Source: an uncultured Prevotellaceae bacterium
GTDB lineage: Bacteria; Bacteroidota; Bacteroidia; Bacteroidales; Muribaculaceae
Assembly (NCBI GenBank): GCA_947165485.1
Contig: CAMVAP010000020.1
Coordinates: forward strand, 1 to 55,107
Reading direction: 5' to 3'
DNA: 55,107 nucleotides
A program made the translations under genes and the position numbers. Positions 1 to 8,374 of the stretch are shown in pieces. How positions within the stretch are numbered: the stretch's first letter is position 1; each line of letters begins with the position of its first letter. The notes under the pieces are model-generated. The model was not told where the DNA came from. It was given only the letters and a program-made list of their open reading frames with translations, and searched no databases.

Positions 1-1006
1 CCCATCTGCTCCTCGGGCAGACCGGCCATGAGGGCGAGCTGCTCGTTGATGAGGTCAGAGGCCAGAACGGTGTGGGCGGCCTCGACGGCATCGGCAGTGG
101 TCAGGTAGTTGTCCTCACCAGTGTTGATGATCACACCGGCAAAGCCGTTGATGATGCGGCTCATGTACTGGTCGATGAGCGTGCGCTGCATGTTGATGTC
201 GCGGAAGAGGATACCATACAAAGCATCGTTCAGCATCACATCCAGTCCCTCAAAGGCACCCATGATGGCAATCTCGGGCATGCACAGACCTGAACAGTAG
301 TTGCACAGGCGGATGTATCGGCCCTGCTCCTCGCCCACCTCATCGAGAGCCTTGCGCATGATACGGAAGTTCTCCTGAGTGGCAAAGGTTCCACCGAAGC
401 CCTCGGTCGTAGCACCGTATGGCACATAGTCGAGCAGACTCTGGCCCGTAGTGCGTATCACCGCAATGACATCGGCACCTTGACGTGCACCAGCCTGGGC
501 TTGTACCACGTCCTCATAGATGTTACCGGTTGCGACAATGATGTACAAGTAGGGCTTGGGACCCTCACCGATGGTTTCGAGGTAATGCTCGCGGCGGGCA
601 CGGCGCGTGCGGATGCGTGCCATGCTCTCGTCGATGACAGGTTGCAGGGCATCGGCAATCTGCTTGGGGTCACGTGTCACCACCTTGGTGATGTCCAGCT
701 CGTCGGCAGCCACTTTCTCGGCAATCTGCTGAGGATTCAGGCCCGTCTGGATCATGGCATTGGCGATAAAGAACAATGCACCCTCGTTCAACACGCCCTT
801 GTCTTTCAAGGCTTCCACCACCACATTGGGCAGGGGCACGTCATTGTCGTCAACACCATCAATGCCCATCAAGCGGCACAGTGTGCGCTCGACAGCCACC
901 GTCGTGTATTGCTCCACAAAGGACTGCACGTCCTCGGCAATGCCTTTGGCTAAGCCTCTGGCATACTCAACTTTTTCAAAATCTAGTCCTAACTTGCTCT
1001 TTTGCA
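1..1006 (-). CDS. kamD: Lysine 5,6-aminomutase alpha subunit (KamD), 3' end cut by window edge
   Basis: Reading the minus strand from the ATG at 1006 gives an uninterrupted frame of 335 codons to the window edge, beginning MQKSKLGLDFEKVEYARGLA. It matches the large subunit of D-lysine/beta-lysine 5,6-aminomutase, which is about 515 residues in the family, so roughly the last third lies outside the window. The enzyme is adenosylcobalamin- and PLP-dependent and moves the terminal amino group to carbon 5, giving 3,5-diaminohexanoate from beta-lysine. The alpha subunit supplies the TIM barrel; cobalamin and the PLP lysine are on KamE, expected just beyond the left edge. It follows kamC by 26 bases in one operon. 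Identity is firm from sequence recognition and context; the 3' end is unseen. Confidence 0.93.
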
Positions 1007-1032
1007 TGATGTATATAGTATATAGTGTGATG

Positions 1033-2385
1033 TTATGTTTGATGGTTGGAGGTCTCCAGCAGAGCCCTTGCGGTTTCTATCCACTCGTTGTCGATACCCA
1101 GGCTCTGCGCTATGTTGAGTGCCTCGTGGGGCACCTCGCCATCCTGCACCTCGACCAGTTGATAGTCCATTGAGCCATTCTCAAAGCCCTTTACCCTGAG
1201 GCATCGGGATTTGCCAGGCTCTATATCATAGTGCGTTGTCATGACCAGACTCATGTTCTGGCCCGCAAGCACCTTGAGCAATGCCGACACGAGGGCGGCA
1301 CCCTCGGTGGGATTGGTGGTGCGTGCAGGCTCGTCAATCAACGCCAGTATTCTCTTGTTCTCGCGCGATGCCTTGATGACGGCATCGATGTTCTTCATCT
1401 CGGCGGCAAACGATGACAGGCCTTTCTCGACCGATTGCTCGTCACCGATGCAGAAGTATATCTCGTCTCTCACGGCAATATGGGCACTGGCCGCGGGAAT
1501 ACCGAAGCCAAACTGGAAAAGCAGTTGACACAGGGTCAACGTCTTCAACACCACGGTCTTACCGCCCATGTTGGCACCCGTGATGAGCGTGGGTTGGTGC
1601 CCAAGGATAATATCTACGGGCTGGAACTGCTTGCCGTGTACAGCCAGCGCCGCTTTGACCTGGGGATGGAACATCGCCTTGTAGCGACAATCCCCCTTGT
1701 ATGAAAGGCTGGGGAAGCACAGTTCCATCTGCCGCATCTGCATGGCCTTGGCCAGGTTCACGTCGATGCGCGCCAGAGCAAGCTGTGCCTGTTCGATGGC
1801 CACAGCAAAGGGTTGCAGCTGGCGGCTCAGGTCTTTTCTCACGCCCTCCTCAAGCACACTGGCCTGCAACAAGAGGTCATCTTGCTGCTCGGGATGCTGG
1901 CGCATGTGGGCGCGCAGGTCCTTGAGTTGGGCGCAATAGGAATCATATATATAAAATGTGGCGATCTTCATCCCGTCGGGGTCAAGGATCGTGATGACCT
2001 CCTCCAGATCGGGAATCTCGACCACATCGGCCATGCTGTGCTGGGCAAGCAAGCGAGACACATCGGTTGCCAGGATGGCAAGATGCTTGACCTCAAACAG
2101 CTCGATGTCATCAAGCACGGCTCCATGGTGCAGGTTGGTAATAGTGGTGCGGATGTCCTTCAAGCCCTGCAACTTGAAGAGCAACGTGTCGATGCGGGAC
2201 TTGTCGGTCTGCTCGACAAATGTCACAAAACGGCGCAACTCGTCATAGGCAGCAGCAATCTCGCTGCCCGTTGTCATCATGGGCGAGTCGAGAAGCCAAC
2301 GACGTGCAAAGCCGGACTGCAAATCCAGCTCATCAAGCATGTAGCGCAGGCCACAAGGCGATTCTATGACATTCTTCAGTTGCAC
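1033..2385 (-). CDS. kamC: KamC, MutS-like ATPase of the lysine aminomutase locus
   Basis: A 450-residue protein with a MutS-type ATPase domain: Walker A GANMGGKT at about 270-277 and a Walker B/signature stretch with LIDEPARTTNPTEG at about 349-362. The N-terminal half resembles the MutS lever/clamp region, but the DNA-reading domains of true MutS are absent. In lysine-fermenting bacteria this gene lies between kamB and kamD, and the KamB/KamC pair is regarded as an aminomutase reactivase that exchanges damaged B12. That role is from family context, not from these residues. The start is GTG at 2385, one base after the kamB stop, so the two are probably translationally coupled. Calling it a mismatch-repair protein would be misleading. 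Confidence 0.87.
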   Translation of the reverse strand: MQLKNVIESPCGLRYMLDELDLQSGFARRWLLDSPMMTTGSEIAAAYDELRRFVTFVEQTDKSRIDTLLFKLQGLKDIRTTITNLHHGAVLDDIELFEVKHLAILATDVSRLLAQHSMADVVEIPDLEEVITILDPDGMKIATFYIYDSYCAQLKDLRAHMRQHPEQQDDLLLQASVLEEGVRKDLSRQLQPFAVAIEQAQLALARIDVNLAKAMQMRQMELCFPSLSYKGDCRYKAMFHPQVKAALAVHGKQFQPVDIILGHQPTLITGANMGGKTVVLKTLTLCQLLFQFGFGIPAASAHIAVRDEIYFCIGDEQSVEKGLSSFAAEMKNIDAVIKASRENKRILALIDEPARTTNPTEGAALVSALLKVLAGQNMSLVMTTHYDIEPGKSRCLRVKGFENGSMDYQLVEVQDGEVPHEALNIAQSLGIDNEWIETARALLETSNHQT

Positions 2386-2386
2386 T

Positions 2387-3403
2387 CTAATGGTTGTCCT
2401 TTAATAAATCATAAACAGGAAGTCCGATGGCTTCGCTCAGTCGTCCGCACAGGGTGTCCGAGTCCAGGACATAGCCGCTGGGCGACGTGGGGTTGACGGT
2501 CACAGCGAGGAGTTTGCTCTTGCTTAACACACTGATGCGGCCTCCTCCCTTGACAAAAAGCCGGATCTGCTGTGGGGAGGCAAAGACCTTGGTGAAATCC
2601 CTCACCACCAGTTCCACTCGCTTGAGATCCTTGTTCTTTCTCACCTTCTCGAGAAAGCCATCGACCAGCGCTCCGGCCACATACAAGGTCTCACAACCGT
2701 CCATACCCTGGAAATGGATATCCCTTGACAGGGAGGTCGCGGTGTCCAGCGCGTGTAATTCCCCATCCTTGTCGATAAACCACAGACCCTTCTCTAGCGG
2801 GGTGAGCGTATCGACGTTGCGCTCACTGGTCAGATCCAGATTGATGAGATCTACCACATGGGTTGTCTTGCTCACCAGGGTGTTGATGTTGGCCGAGTAA
2901 GCTGCTCCTGTGGCCAGTATCATCGACTGGCTCACCGCAGGCGATGCCGAGCTCATGCGTGACAACGCGCCATCGATGATGACCAGGTCGATGTCAAACC
3001 GCTGTTGCATCTCACTCATCCAGCGCTTGAGGCTGCTGGCCGATGAGGGTCCCGACAAGAGGATTTTGCCTCTAGTGAGTGCCCTGGCGGTCACCACCCG
3101 GCCCAATGATGTGCCCTCGTCGCTCACGTCGATGAGTTCAGAGAGCAGCCGCCGCTGGCGGTAATGGGTCTCGCTGGTCCCAAAGTACATCCCTTCACGC
3201 AGGACAATCTCGGGTTTCTGGGTGCGGGTTACCTGATCGGTGGTCTCTCCATCAATGCCGATTGAGGTCACGGCAATGCGCTTGGTCTGGACGGGCAAGC
3301 GATCGAGCACATATTTCAGCGTCTCGGTCTTGCCGGTGTTTTTCTCCAGCCCCACGATAGACAGGCTATCATGCCGCAATATGTCATTGATGAAGGGAAG
3401 CAC
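2387..3403 (-). CDS. kamB: KamB, P-loop protein of the lysine aminomutase locus
   Basis: A 338-residue protein with a P-loop near its N terminus (GLEKNTGKT, residues 18-26) and a hydrophobic strand ending in Asp (DLVIIDGALSR) that could be Walker B. Order and size match KamB of lysine-fermentation clusters, where it pairs with the MutS-like KamC as presumed 5,6-aminomutase reactivase. The start is GTG at 3403. It lies 75 bases after kamA, and that gap contains a perfect 11-base stem-loop. Its stop is one base from the kamC start. Function is inferred from cluster conservation; the sequence itself only shows a nucleotide-binding fold. Confidence 0.83.
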   Translation of the reverse strand: MLPFINDILRHDSLSIVGLEKNTGKTETLKYVLDRLPVQTKRIAVTSIGIDGETTDQVTRTQKPEIVLREGMYFGTSETHYRQRRLLSELIDVSDEGTSLGRVVTARALTRGKILLSGPSSASSLKRWMSEMQQRFDIDLVIIDGALSRMSSASPAVSQSMILATGAAYSANINTLVSKTTHVVDLINLDLTSERNVDTLTPLEKGLWFIDKDGELHALDTATSLSRDIHFQGMDGCETLYVAGALVDGFLEKVRKNKDLKRVELVVRDFTKVFASPQQIRLFVKGGGRISVLSKSKLLAVTVNPTSPSGYVLDSDTLCGRLSEAIGLPVYDLLKDNH

Positions 3404-3430
3404 TGTTCACACAACAAGTCGGTTCACCGC

Positions 3431-3457
3431 GGAGATGTGCCGCAATGGCACATCTCC
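3431..3457 (-). other. Perfect intercistronic stem-loop between kamA and kamB
   Basis: An 11-base perfect inverted repeat (GGAGATGTGCC / GGCACATCTCC) closes a 5-base loop 21 bases after the kamA stop. No T-run follows on the minus strand, so it is not a classical terminator. A stability or processing element, or a partial attenuator reducing kamBCD relative to kamA, is plausible. Confidence 0.75.
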
Positions 3458-3478
3458 ACAGGTGACTGACATCATTTC

Positions 3479-4762
3479 TTATTTCTTGTTGCGGACCTCG
3501 TTGCGCTCATGACGCTTCAGCGCCTTGGGCTCAATGTTCATGCGCTCGCCCTCAAGCAGCGAGATAACGCCATCCACAGCCTTGTCGGCAGCCACTTGCT
3601 CGCGCTTGCGGGCAGCCTGGCACTCGGGGCAGTTGCACTCACTGTGGTAATCGGTAGGCTCGGTGTAGGTCGTGATCACGCCCTCAAAGTTGCGCAGGAC
3701 AACCTTGCCGGGAGCCTGTGAGATGACGTACTGGGGCATGACGGGCGTCTTGCCACCGCCACCAGGAGCATCAACCACAAAGGTGGGAACACAGTAACCG
3801 CTCGTGTGACCGCGCAGGCCCTCGATGATCTCGATGCCCTTGCTGACGGGAGTGCGGAAGTGCTCCAGACCCATCGACAGGTCACACTGGTAGATGTAGT
3901 AAGGACGCACACGTATCTTGACGATCTCATGCACGAGCTTCTTCATCACGTGAACACAGTCATTCACGCCACGCAACAGCACGCTCTGGTTGCCCAAGGG
4001 GATACCGGCATCGGCGAGCATCTCGCAGGCACGGCTCGACTCGGGAGTCACCTCGTTGGGGTGGTTGAAGTGGGTATTGATCCAGATGGGGTGATACTTC
4101 TTCAACATGTTGCACAGCTCGGGCGTGATGCGCTGCGGGCAAACCACGGGGGTGCGGGTGCCCAGACGCACGATCTCGACGTGAGGTATCTTCCTCAATT
4201 CCGAGATGATGTATTCCAGTCGCTTGTCGCTCACCATGAGGGCGTCGCCACCCGAGAGGAGGACGTCGCGCACGGTGGGCGTGTTGCGGATATATTCCAG
4301 CGCCTTCTCGATGCGGTCAATACCACACTCATTATCCGTCTGGCCTGCAAAGCGGCGACGGGTGCAGTGACGGCAATACATCGAGCACATGTCGGTGATG
4401 AGGAACAGCACGCGGTCGGGATAACGATGCGTCAAACCGGGCGTGGGAGAATCCTCGTCCTCATGCAAGGGGTCAAGCAAGTCGGCAGCAGCCTGATGGG
4501 TCTCAAGGCCGGTGGGGATGCACTGACGGCGGATGGGATCATGAGGGTCATCGGGGTTGATGAGGCTCAGGTAGTAAGGCGTGATAGCCATGCGCAAGGT
4601 CTTGAGGGTCTGCTTGACGCCCTCTTCTTCCTCGGCGGTAAGGCTCACATACTTCTTGAGCTCCTCAAGGGTCTCGATGCGGTTTTTCACCTGCCACTTC
4701 CAGTCATTCCACTGCTCGTCGGTGACATCAGGAAACATCAGTTTTCTTCTTGATTCTACCAT
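3479..4762 (-). CDS. kamA: L-lysine 2,3-aminomutase (KamA)
   Basis: Radical SAM/PLP enzyme that converts L-lysine to L-beta-lysine, the first step of lysine fermentation. The ATG at 4762 gives 427 residues, close to the 416 of the characterised clostridial enzyme. The longer frame to 4819 would run through an intercistronic hairpin and has no family counterpart. The [4Fe-4S]/SAM motif CSMYCRHC falls at about 126-133. The glycine-rich PLP-lysine segment GGGGKTPV and the C-terminal zinc cysteines (CNCPEC) are all present, and the protein is near-colinear with clostridial KamA. It lies between kdd (69-base gap) and kamB (75-base gap), and both gaps contain strong stem-loops. Confidence 0.97.
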   Translation of the reverse strand: MVESRRKLMFPDVTDEQWNDWKWQVKNRIETLEELKKYVSLTAEEEEGVKQTLKTLRMAITPYYLSLINPDDPHDPIRRQCIPTGLETHQAAADLLDPLHEDEDSPTPGLTHRYPDRVLFLITDMCSMYCRHCTRRRFAGQTDNECGIDRIEKALEYIRNTPTVRDVLLSGGDALMVSDKRLEYIISELRKIPHVEIVRLGTRTPVVCPQRITPELCNMLKKYHPIWINTHFNHPNEVTPESSRACEMLADAGIPLGNQSVLLRGVNDCVHVMKKLVHEIVKIRVRPYYIYQCDLSMGLEHFRTPVSKGIEIIEGLRGHTSGYCVPTFVVDAPGGGGKTPVMPQYVISQAPGKVVLRNFEGVITTYTEPTDYHSECNCPECQAARKREQVAADKAVDGVISLLEGERMNIEPKALKRHERNEVRNKK

Positions 4763-4779
4763 GATAGTTTCAAATGATG

Positions 4780-4819
4780 ATGCCGAGGGGCCACACGCAT
4801 CGTGCGTCCCCTGCGGCAT
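4780..4819 (-). other. Intercistronic stem-loop between kdd and kamA
   Basis: On the minus strand the 69-base gap folds into a long imperfect hairpin. The closing stem is ATGCCG/CGGCAT, an inner stem pairs AGGGG with CCCCT, and a near-matched apical stem closes around GAT. No T-tract follows. With the hairpin after kamA, it brackets the kamA message on both sides. Confidence 0.6.
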
Positions 4820-4831
4820 TCAATTTCTAGA

Positions 4832-5905
4832 TTAGGCGTACAACTCCTCAAAGATCTTGCGCAGCTCGGGGCATTCACGCAGCTCCTGCAGGGTGAAGTC
4901 GGCATGGCCCTTGGTGTAGCCGTTACCGATAATCATGTTCACGTCGGCACCGATACCCTCGGCACCCAGGGCAGCCTTGGTGAAGCTGGTGGCCATCGAG
5001 AAGAAGTAAACCACGCCATCATCCTTGGTGCACAGTACAGCGGTCATCTCGCAGTCGGGCACATTCACGCAGTTGATGGTGGTGTCGGCCATCTTGCCGT
5101 CGGTCAACTTGTAAACCAGCTCATAGACCTCAACAGGGGTCATGCCGGCAACGCTCTCTACCACGTCACAGAATCCCAGGTCCTTGATGCGCTGGGTCGA
5201 TTTGGGGCTGTTGGCAAGACCAATCACCTTGCCGGTCACGCCCACGCGCTTCTTGGCCTCATAGCAGCACAGCATACCGCTCTTGCCACCAGCGCCCAAG
5301 ATAACAACGTTCTGGCCATACTGGCACAGCTTGGCGGTCTGGGCGGGAGCACCAGCGACATCGAGGGCGCTCAGCGCGAGCTTCTCGGGCATGTCATCGG
5401 GAATCTTGGCATAGATACCGCTCTCAAACAGGATAGCCTTACCCTTGATGTCCACCTGGTCAACATCGGCACGGATGTCCAGAATCTCATCGATGCGCAG
5501 CGGGGTGAGCGACAGCGACACGAGGGTAGCGATGCGATCGCCCTCTTGCAGGTCAATCTTGCCCTTCAAGGCATCACCGATCTTCTCTACCTTACCCAGG
5601 AGCATACCACCCGAACCCGTGCGACGGTTGCGGTGCTTGCCCTGCAACTCAACGTTGAGGAGCATCTCCTTCTTGATTTCCTCCATCACCTCGGCCTCGT
5701 TGTTGGGATCCTTGGCCTGCTGCTTAGCATAGTTGTGGATGTCGGTAAACGATGCTGAGTCGATGTTCAAGGTCTGTACATCAATCAGGATCTCGTTGTC
5801 GTAGATCTCGTCCATGTTGTTGTCCAACTTGTTGGCGGGCTGGGGAAGGATGCCCTTGGGCTCGATTACTCGGTGCGTACCGAATCTATTTCCGTGTTTC
5901 TGCAT
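4832..5905 (-). CDS. kdd: L-erythro-3,5-diaminohexanoate dehydrogenase (Kdd)
   Basis: A 357-residue protein matching Kdd, the NAD-dependent oxidative deaminase that turns 3,5-diaminohexanoate into 3-keto-5-aminohexanoate plus ammonia. It has a medium-chain dehydrogenase-like layout: a GroES-like N-terminal half with GSGGMLLGKVEKIG, then a Rossmann motif VVILGAGGKSGM in the middle. The start at 5905 gives the family's usual length. It lies between kce (upstream) and kamA (downstream) in the lysine operon. The gap to kce carries TTAGTTG-type repeats that abut the kce stop codon. Function is confident from family and operon. Confidence 0.95.
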   Translation of the reverse strand: MQKHGNRFGTHRVIEPKGILPQPANKLDNNMDEIYDNEILIDVQTLNIDSASFTDIHNYAKQQAKDPNNEAEVMEEIKKEMLLNVELQGKHRNRRTGSGGMLLGKVEKIGDALKGKIDLQEGDRIATLVSLSLTPLRIDEILDIRADVDQVDIKGKAILFESGIYAKIPDDMPEKLALSALDVAGAPAQTAKLCQYGQNVVILGAGGKSGMLCCYEAKKRVGVTGKVIGLANSPKSTQRIKDLGFCDVVESVAGMTPVEVYELVYKLTDGKMADTTINCVNVPDCEMTAVLCTKDDGVVYFFSMATSFTKAALGAEGIGADVNMIIGNGYTKGHADFTLQELRECPELRKIFEELYA

Positions 5906-5937
5906 TGTTTTAATTTGGTTTAATTGTTAAACGTTTA

Positions 5938-5970
5938 TTTAGTTGTTAGTTAGTTCTTAATTGTTAGTTG
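5938..5970. repeat. TTAGTTG heptamer-like repeat overlapping the kce stop
   Basis: Degenerate tandem units of TTAGTTG/TTAGTT fill the kdd-kce gap and run into the kce stop codon (TTA on the plus strand, 5964-5966). The unit resembles those at 6798-6845, 7307-7329 and 27194-27270. Confidence 0.6.
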
Positions 5971-6797
5971 CGCTTGGGCAAACCCAGAATCTCACGGGCC
6001 TCATCGCTGGTGGCGATGGGACGACCCAGTTCCTTAGCGATGCGCACTACCTTCTCAACGAGTTCGCCGTTGCTCTTGGCAAGCACGCCCTTGGAGAGAT
6101 AGAGGTTGTCCTCAAAGCCCACTCGCACGTTACCGCCCATGGCGATAGCTGCGGCAGCCATCGGGAAGGCGTGACGGCCAACACCGGTCACGGTCCAGGT
6201 CGAGCCGGCGGGAATGCCGTTCACAAGCCAGCACAGGTTGGCAACAGTGGCGGGGGTGCAACCAGGCACGCCCAGCACAAAGTTGAACTGCATGGGGTTG
6301 CCAGGCACCTCACCCTTGCGGGCCATGTTGAGAATGGTGTCGAGATGTCCCATCTCAAAGCACTCATATTCAGGCTTGATGCCGCGCTCGATCATGCGCT
6401 TACCGAAGGCGCGCATGGTGGGCATCGTGTTATCAAAGATCTCGTCGCCAAAGTTGCAGGTACCGCAGTCCAGGGTTGCCATCTCGGGCAGCGGGGTCGT
6501 GTCGGTCGATTGCAGGCGCTCGTCGGGAGTCATGCCCACAGCACCGCCAGTCGAAGGGATAAGGATGACATTGGGGCACACCTTGAGGATGGCTTCCTCA
6601 CACTCCTGGAAACGGGCACGGTCCTGGGTGGGCGTACCATCGTCCCAGCGCACGTGCAGGTGCACGATAGCCGCGCCGGCATCAACAGCCGACTTAGCCT
6701 CACGCACGATTTCTTCTACGGTATAGGGTACGTTAGGGTTTTGCTCCTTGGTAACCTCGGCGCCACAGATGGCGGCAGTGATAATCAGTTTATCCAT
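5964..6797 (-). CDS. kce: 3-keto-5-aminohexanoate cleavage enzyme (Kce)
   Basis: A 277-residue member of the BKACE (DUF849) family. It condenses 3-keto-5-aminohexanoate with acetyl-CoA to give acetoacetate and L-3-aminobutyryl-CoA. The TIM-barrel zinc site is visible in AAIVHLHVR (two His) near residue 48. The conserved STGGAVGMTPDER segment and the DCGTCNFGDEIFDN segment follow. The length is that of the characterised enzyme. Flanking gaps on both sides contain TTAGTTG repeats, the upstream array starting right at the base before the ATG. Operon context (kdd, kamA, kal) makes the lysine-pathway assignment firm among BKACE paralogues. Confidence 0.95.
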   Translation of the reverse strand: MDKLIITAAICGAEVTKEQNPNVPYTVEEIVREAKSAVDAGAAIVHLHVRWDDGTPTQDRARFQECEEAILKVCPNVILIPSTGGAVGMTPDERLQSTDTTPLPEMATLDCGTCNFGDEIFDNTMPTMRAFGKRMIERGIKPEYECFEMGHLDTILNMARKGEVPGNPMQFNFVLGVPGCTPATVANLCWLVNGIPAGSTWTVTGVGRHAFPMAAAAIAMGGNVRVGFEDNLYLSKGVLAKSNGELVEKVVRIAKELGRPIATSDEAREILGLPKRN

Positions 6798-6845
6798 TTT
6801 TAGTTGTTAGTTGTTAGTTTTCAGTTTTTAGTTGTTAGTTTTCAG
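6798..6845. repeat. TTAGTTG / TTTTCAG repeat array abutting the kce start
   Basis: Near-tandem units (TAGTTGT, TAGTTTTCAG) begin directly at the base upstream of the kce ATG and continue for about 48 bases in the kal-kce gap. The composite TTTTCAGTTTTTAGTTG recurs at 7312-7328 upstream of kal. Confidence 0.65.
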
Positions 6846-6903
6846 CTGAATGCGGATGTCAACTATCAACTCTATTAACTATAATCTTAACTTCTATTGC
6901 GCC

Positions 6904-7293
6904 TTAATTCTTGCGCTGGCAATCCTTGGGGGTTACACAGGTACCTGATGCACGGCAAACCACAATGGGTTCTTCGAGGATATCGGCAGCCGATGCGCTG
7001 ATGTCGGGGCGGGCCTTAGCCACCTTGCGGGCTTCAAACATCATGTGACGTGAGGTGTTGCCCTCGCGGTCAATCCATCCCTCGGCCTCAATAAAGTCAC
7101 CAGCATAGACGGGAGCCAAGAATTCAATATTGTCATAGGCGCAGAAGAGGCCTTCGTCACCATCACGCATAATCAACAATTCGGTTGCCACGTCACCAAA
7201 CAAGTGAACCATGTGTGCTCCATCAACCAGGTTACCACCATAGTGGGCATCCTTAGCGCTCATGCGCAGTCTGATCATTGTCTTGTATTCCAT
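6904..7293 (-). CDS. kal: 3-aminobutyryl-CoA ammonia-lyase (Kal)
   Basis: A 129-residue hotdog-fold protein matching Kal, which removes ammonia from L-3-aminobutyryl-CoA to give crotonyl-CoA, the entry to butyrate formation. Recognisable segments are [23 protein letters not shown] at the N terminus and the [22 protein letters not shown] core. The length agrees with characterised Kal. It follows atoD by about 77 bases and precedes kce by about 106; both gaps contain short TTAGTTG-like repeats. It is the second gene of the operon as transcribed. Confidence 0.93.
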   Translation of the reverse strand: MEYKTMIRLRMSAKDAHYGGNLVDGAHMVHLFGDVATELLIMRDGDEGLFCAYDNIEFLAPVYAGDFIEAEGWIDREGNTSRHMMFEARKVAKARPDISASAADILEEPIVVCRASGTCVTPKDCQRKN

Positions 7294-7306
7294 TTCGGTC
7301 TTTATC

Positions 7307-7329
7307 TTTAGTTTTCAGTTTTTAGTTGT
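7307..7329. repeat. Short TTTTCAG/TTAGTTG repeat upstream of kal
   Basis: A short copy of the composite repeat (TTTAGTTTTCAGTTTTTAG, then TTGT) lies 14 bases from the kal ATG. It resembles the longer copy at 6798-6845. Confidence 0.5.
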
Positions 7330-7370
7330 CTGTATCGACTGCATTACGCAATCAATTACTGTAAATCCAT

Positions 7371-8021
7371 TTATTGTTCAACGTAGATGCCATCAACATA
7401 GATGCCCGATGCATGAACATGCTCGGGGGCGATTTCACCCACGGGAACCAGCTTCTCGGCCTCAACGACAACATAGTCGGCTGCGGTAGCCATGAGCGGG
7501 TTGAAGTTGTTGGTGGTGCCCAGGAATACCATGTTACCAAACTCGTCAACGATATTGGCGCGCAGGAAAGCGATGTCGGCACGCAGGGGCTTCTCCAGCA
7601 AGTAATCCTTGCCGTCAACCTTGATGATTTCCTTGCCATCGGCCATGATGGTGCCCAGACCGGTCGGGGTCAACACGCCACCCAGACCAGCACCTGCCGC
7701 ACGGATGCGCTCGGCCAATGTACCCTGGGGAACATATTCCACGATGAGGGTGCCCTCATTCTTCTGCAATGCGGTCTGCTTGTTGGTACCCGTGTGGGAT
7801 ACAATCGCCTTTTTCACCTGATGGTTGGAAACCAATTTGCCGTGAGCCACCTCGTCATAGGCGGTATCGTTAGCAATGATAGTGAGGTCTTTAACACCTT
7901 TTTCAACGATGGCGTCAATAATCTGGGTGGCACTGCCATTACCCAAGAAACCGCCAAACATAATTGTCATGCCGTCCTGTACTTTCTCGACAGCTTGCTG
8001 CAATGTGATTTGTTTGTTCAT
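7371..8021 (-). CDS. atoD: Acetoacetate CoA-transferase alpha subunit (AtoD-like)
   Basis: A 216-residue family I CoA-transferase alpha subunit. It has the GGFLGNGSATQIIDAI segment near the N terminus and GAGLGGVLTPTGLGT in the middle. In lysine fermentation the AtoDA enzyme moves CoA between butyryl-CoA and acetoacetate. It is the first gene of the operon as transcribed. The beta subunit, which carries the catalytic glutamate, is not adjacent and is not in the window; it may lie past kamD to the left. The start at ATG 8021 follows a TATATTTG -7 element about 47 bases upstream. Confidence 0.92.
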   Translation of the reverse strand: MNKQITLQQAVEKVQDGMTIMFGGFLGNGSATQIIDAIVEKGVKDLTIIANDTAYDEVAHGKLVSNHQVKKAIVSHTGTNKQTALQKNEGTLIVEYVPQGTLAERIRAAGAGLGGVLTPTGLGTIMADGKEIIKVDGKDYLLEKPLRADIAFLRANIVDEFGNMVFLGTTNNFNPLMATAADYVVVEAEKLVPVGEIAPEHVHASGIYVDGIYVEQ

Positions 8022-8067
8022 AATGTTTATGTTTTGGAGTATATTGGTTTATGTCTATAATTGGGTG

Positions 8068-8075
8068 CAAATATA
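8068..8075 (-). promoter_or_regulatory. Candidate -7 element of the lysine operon
   Basis: The minus strand reads TATATTTG, matching Bacteroidota TAnnTTTG, 47 bases before the atoD ATG. No convincing -33 TTG was found at the usual spacing. The rest of 8076-8310 is AT-rich with no gene seen. Confidence 0.45.
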
Positions 8076-8310
8076 GCAAAATTTCCCCATTTTCAGACCA
8101 TTATTTACAATAATTTATTAACTTTTTATCTATTATATAGATAACTGCTCTCATCTCAGTGCATTGGCACCATCAAAACTGATAAATCAACTTTTCTCAG
8201 GTTTCAAATCCTAAAACATGGCCAAACTGGCGAGTTTCGGGAACAGATTCCAAAAACTTAAATTTTCCGCCACTTTTTTGGAATACAATCCCAAAAAAAC
8301 TTCAAAAACC

Positions 8311-8350
8311 GAAAAAGGCCCCGAGGCAAGGTTGTTGCCTGTCGGGACCC
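8311..8350 (-). terminator. Rho-independent terminator after the AAA ATPase gene
   Basis: A GC-rich stem (GGTCCCGACAGGCAA / TTGCCTCGGGGCC, with one bulge) and a 5-base loop are followed by TTTTT on the minus strand, 25 bases after the stop at 8375. Confidence 0.8.
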
Positions 8351-8374
8351 TTTATTCAATTATGCACCGATTGG

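Noticed and set aside
1033-2385. DNA mismatch repair MutS
   Set aside because: Only the ATPase-side domains are present and the operon position is that of KamC.
3806-4753. Long plus-strand frame opposite kamA, with similar long frames opposite kdd, kce and the aminotransferase
   Set aside because: Antisense shadows in GC-biased codons, rich in His/Gly/Leu/Val without motifs.
4763-4819. N-terminal extension of KamA
   Set aside because: It consists of the intercistronic hairpin and has no match in the family.
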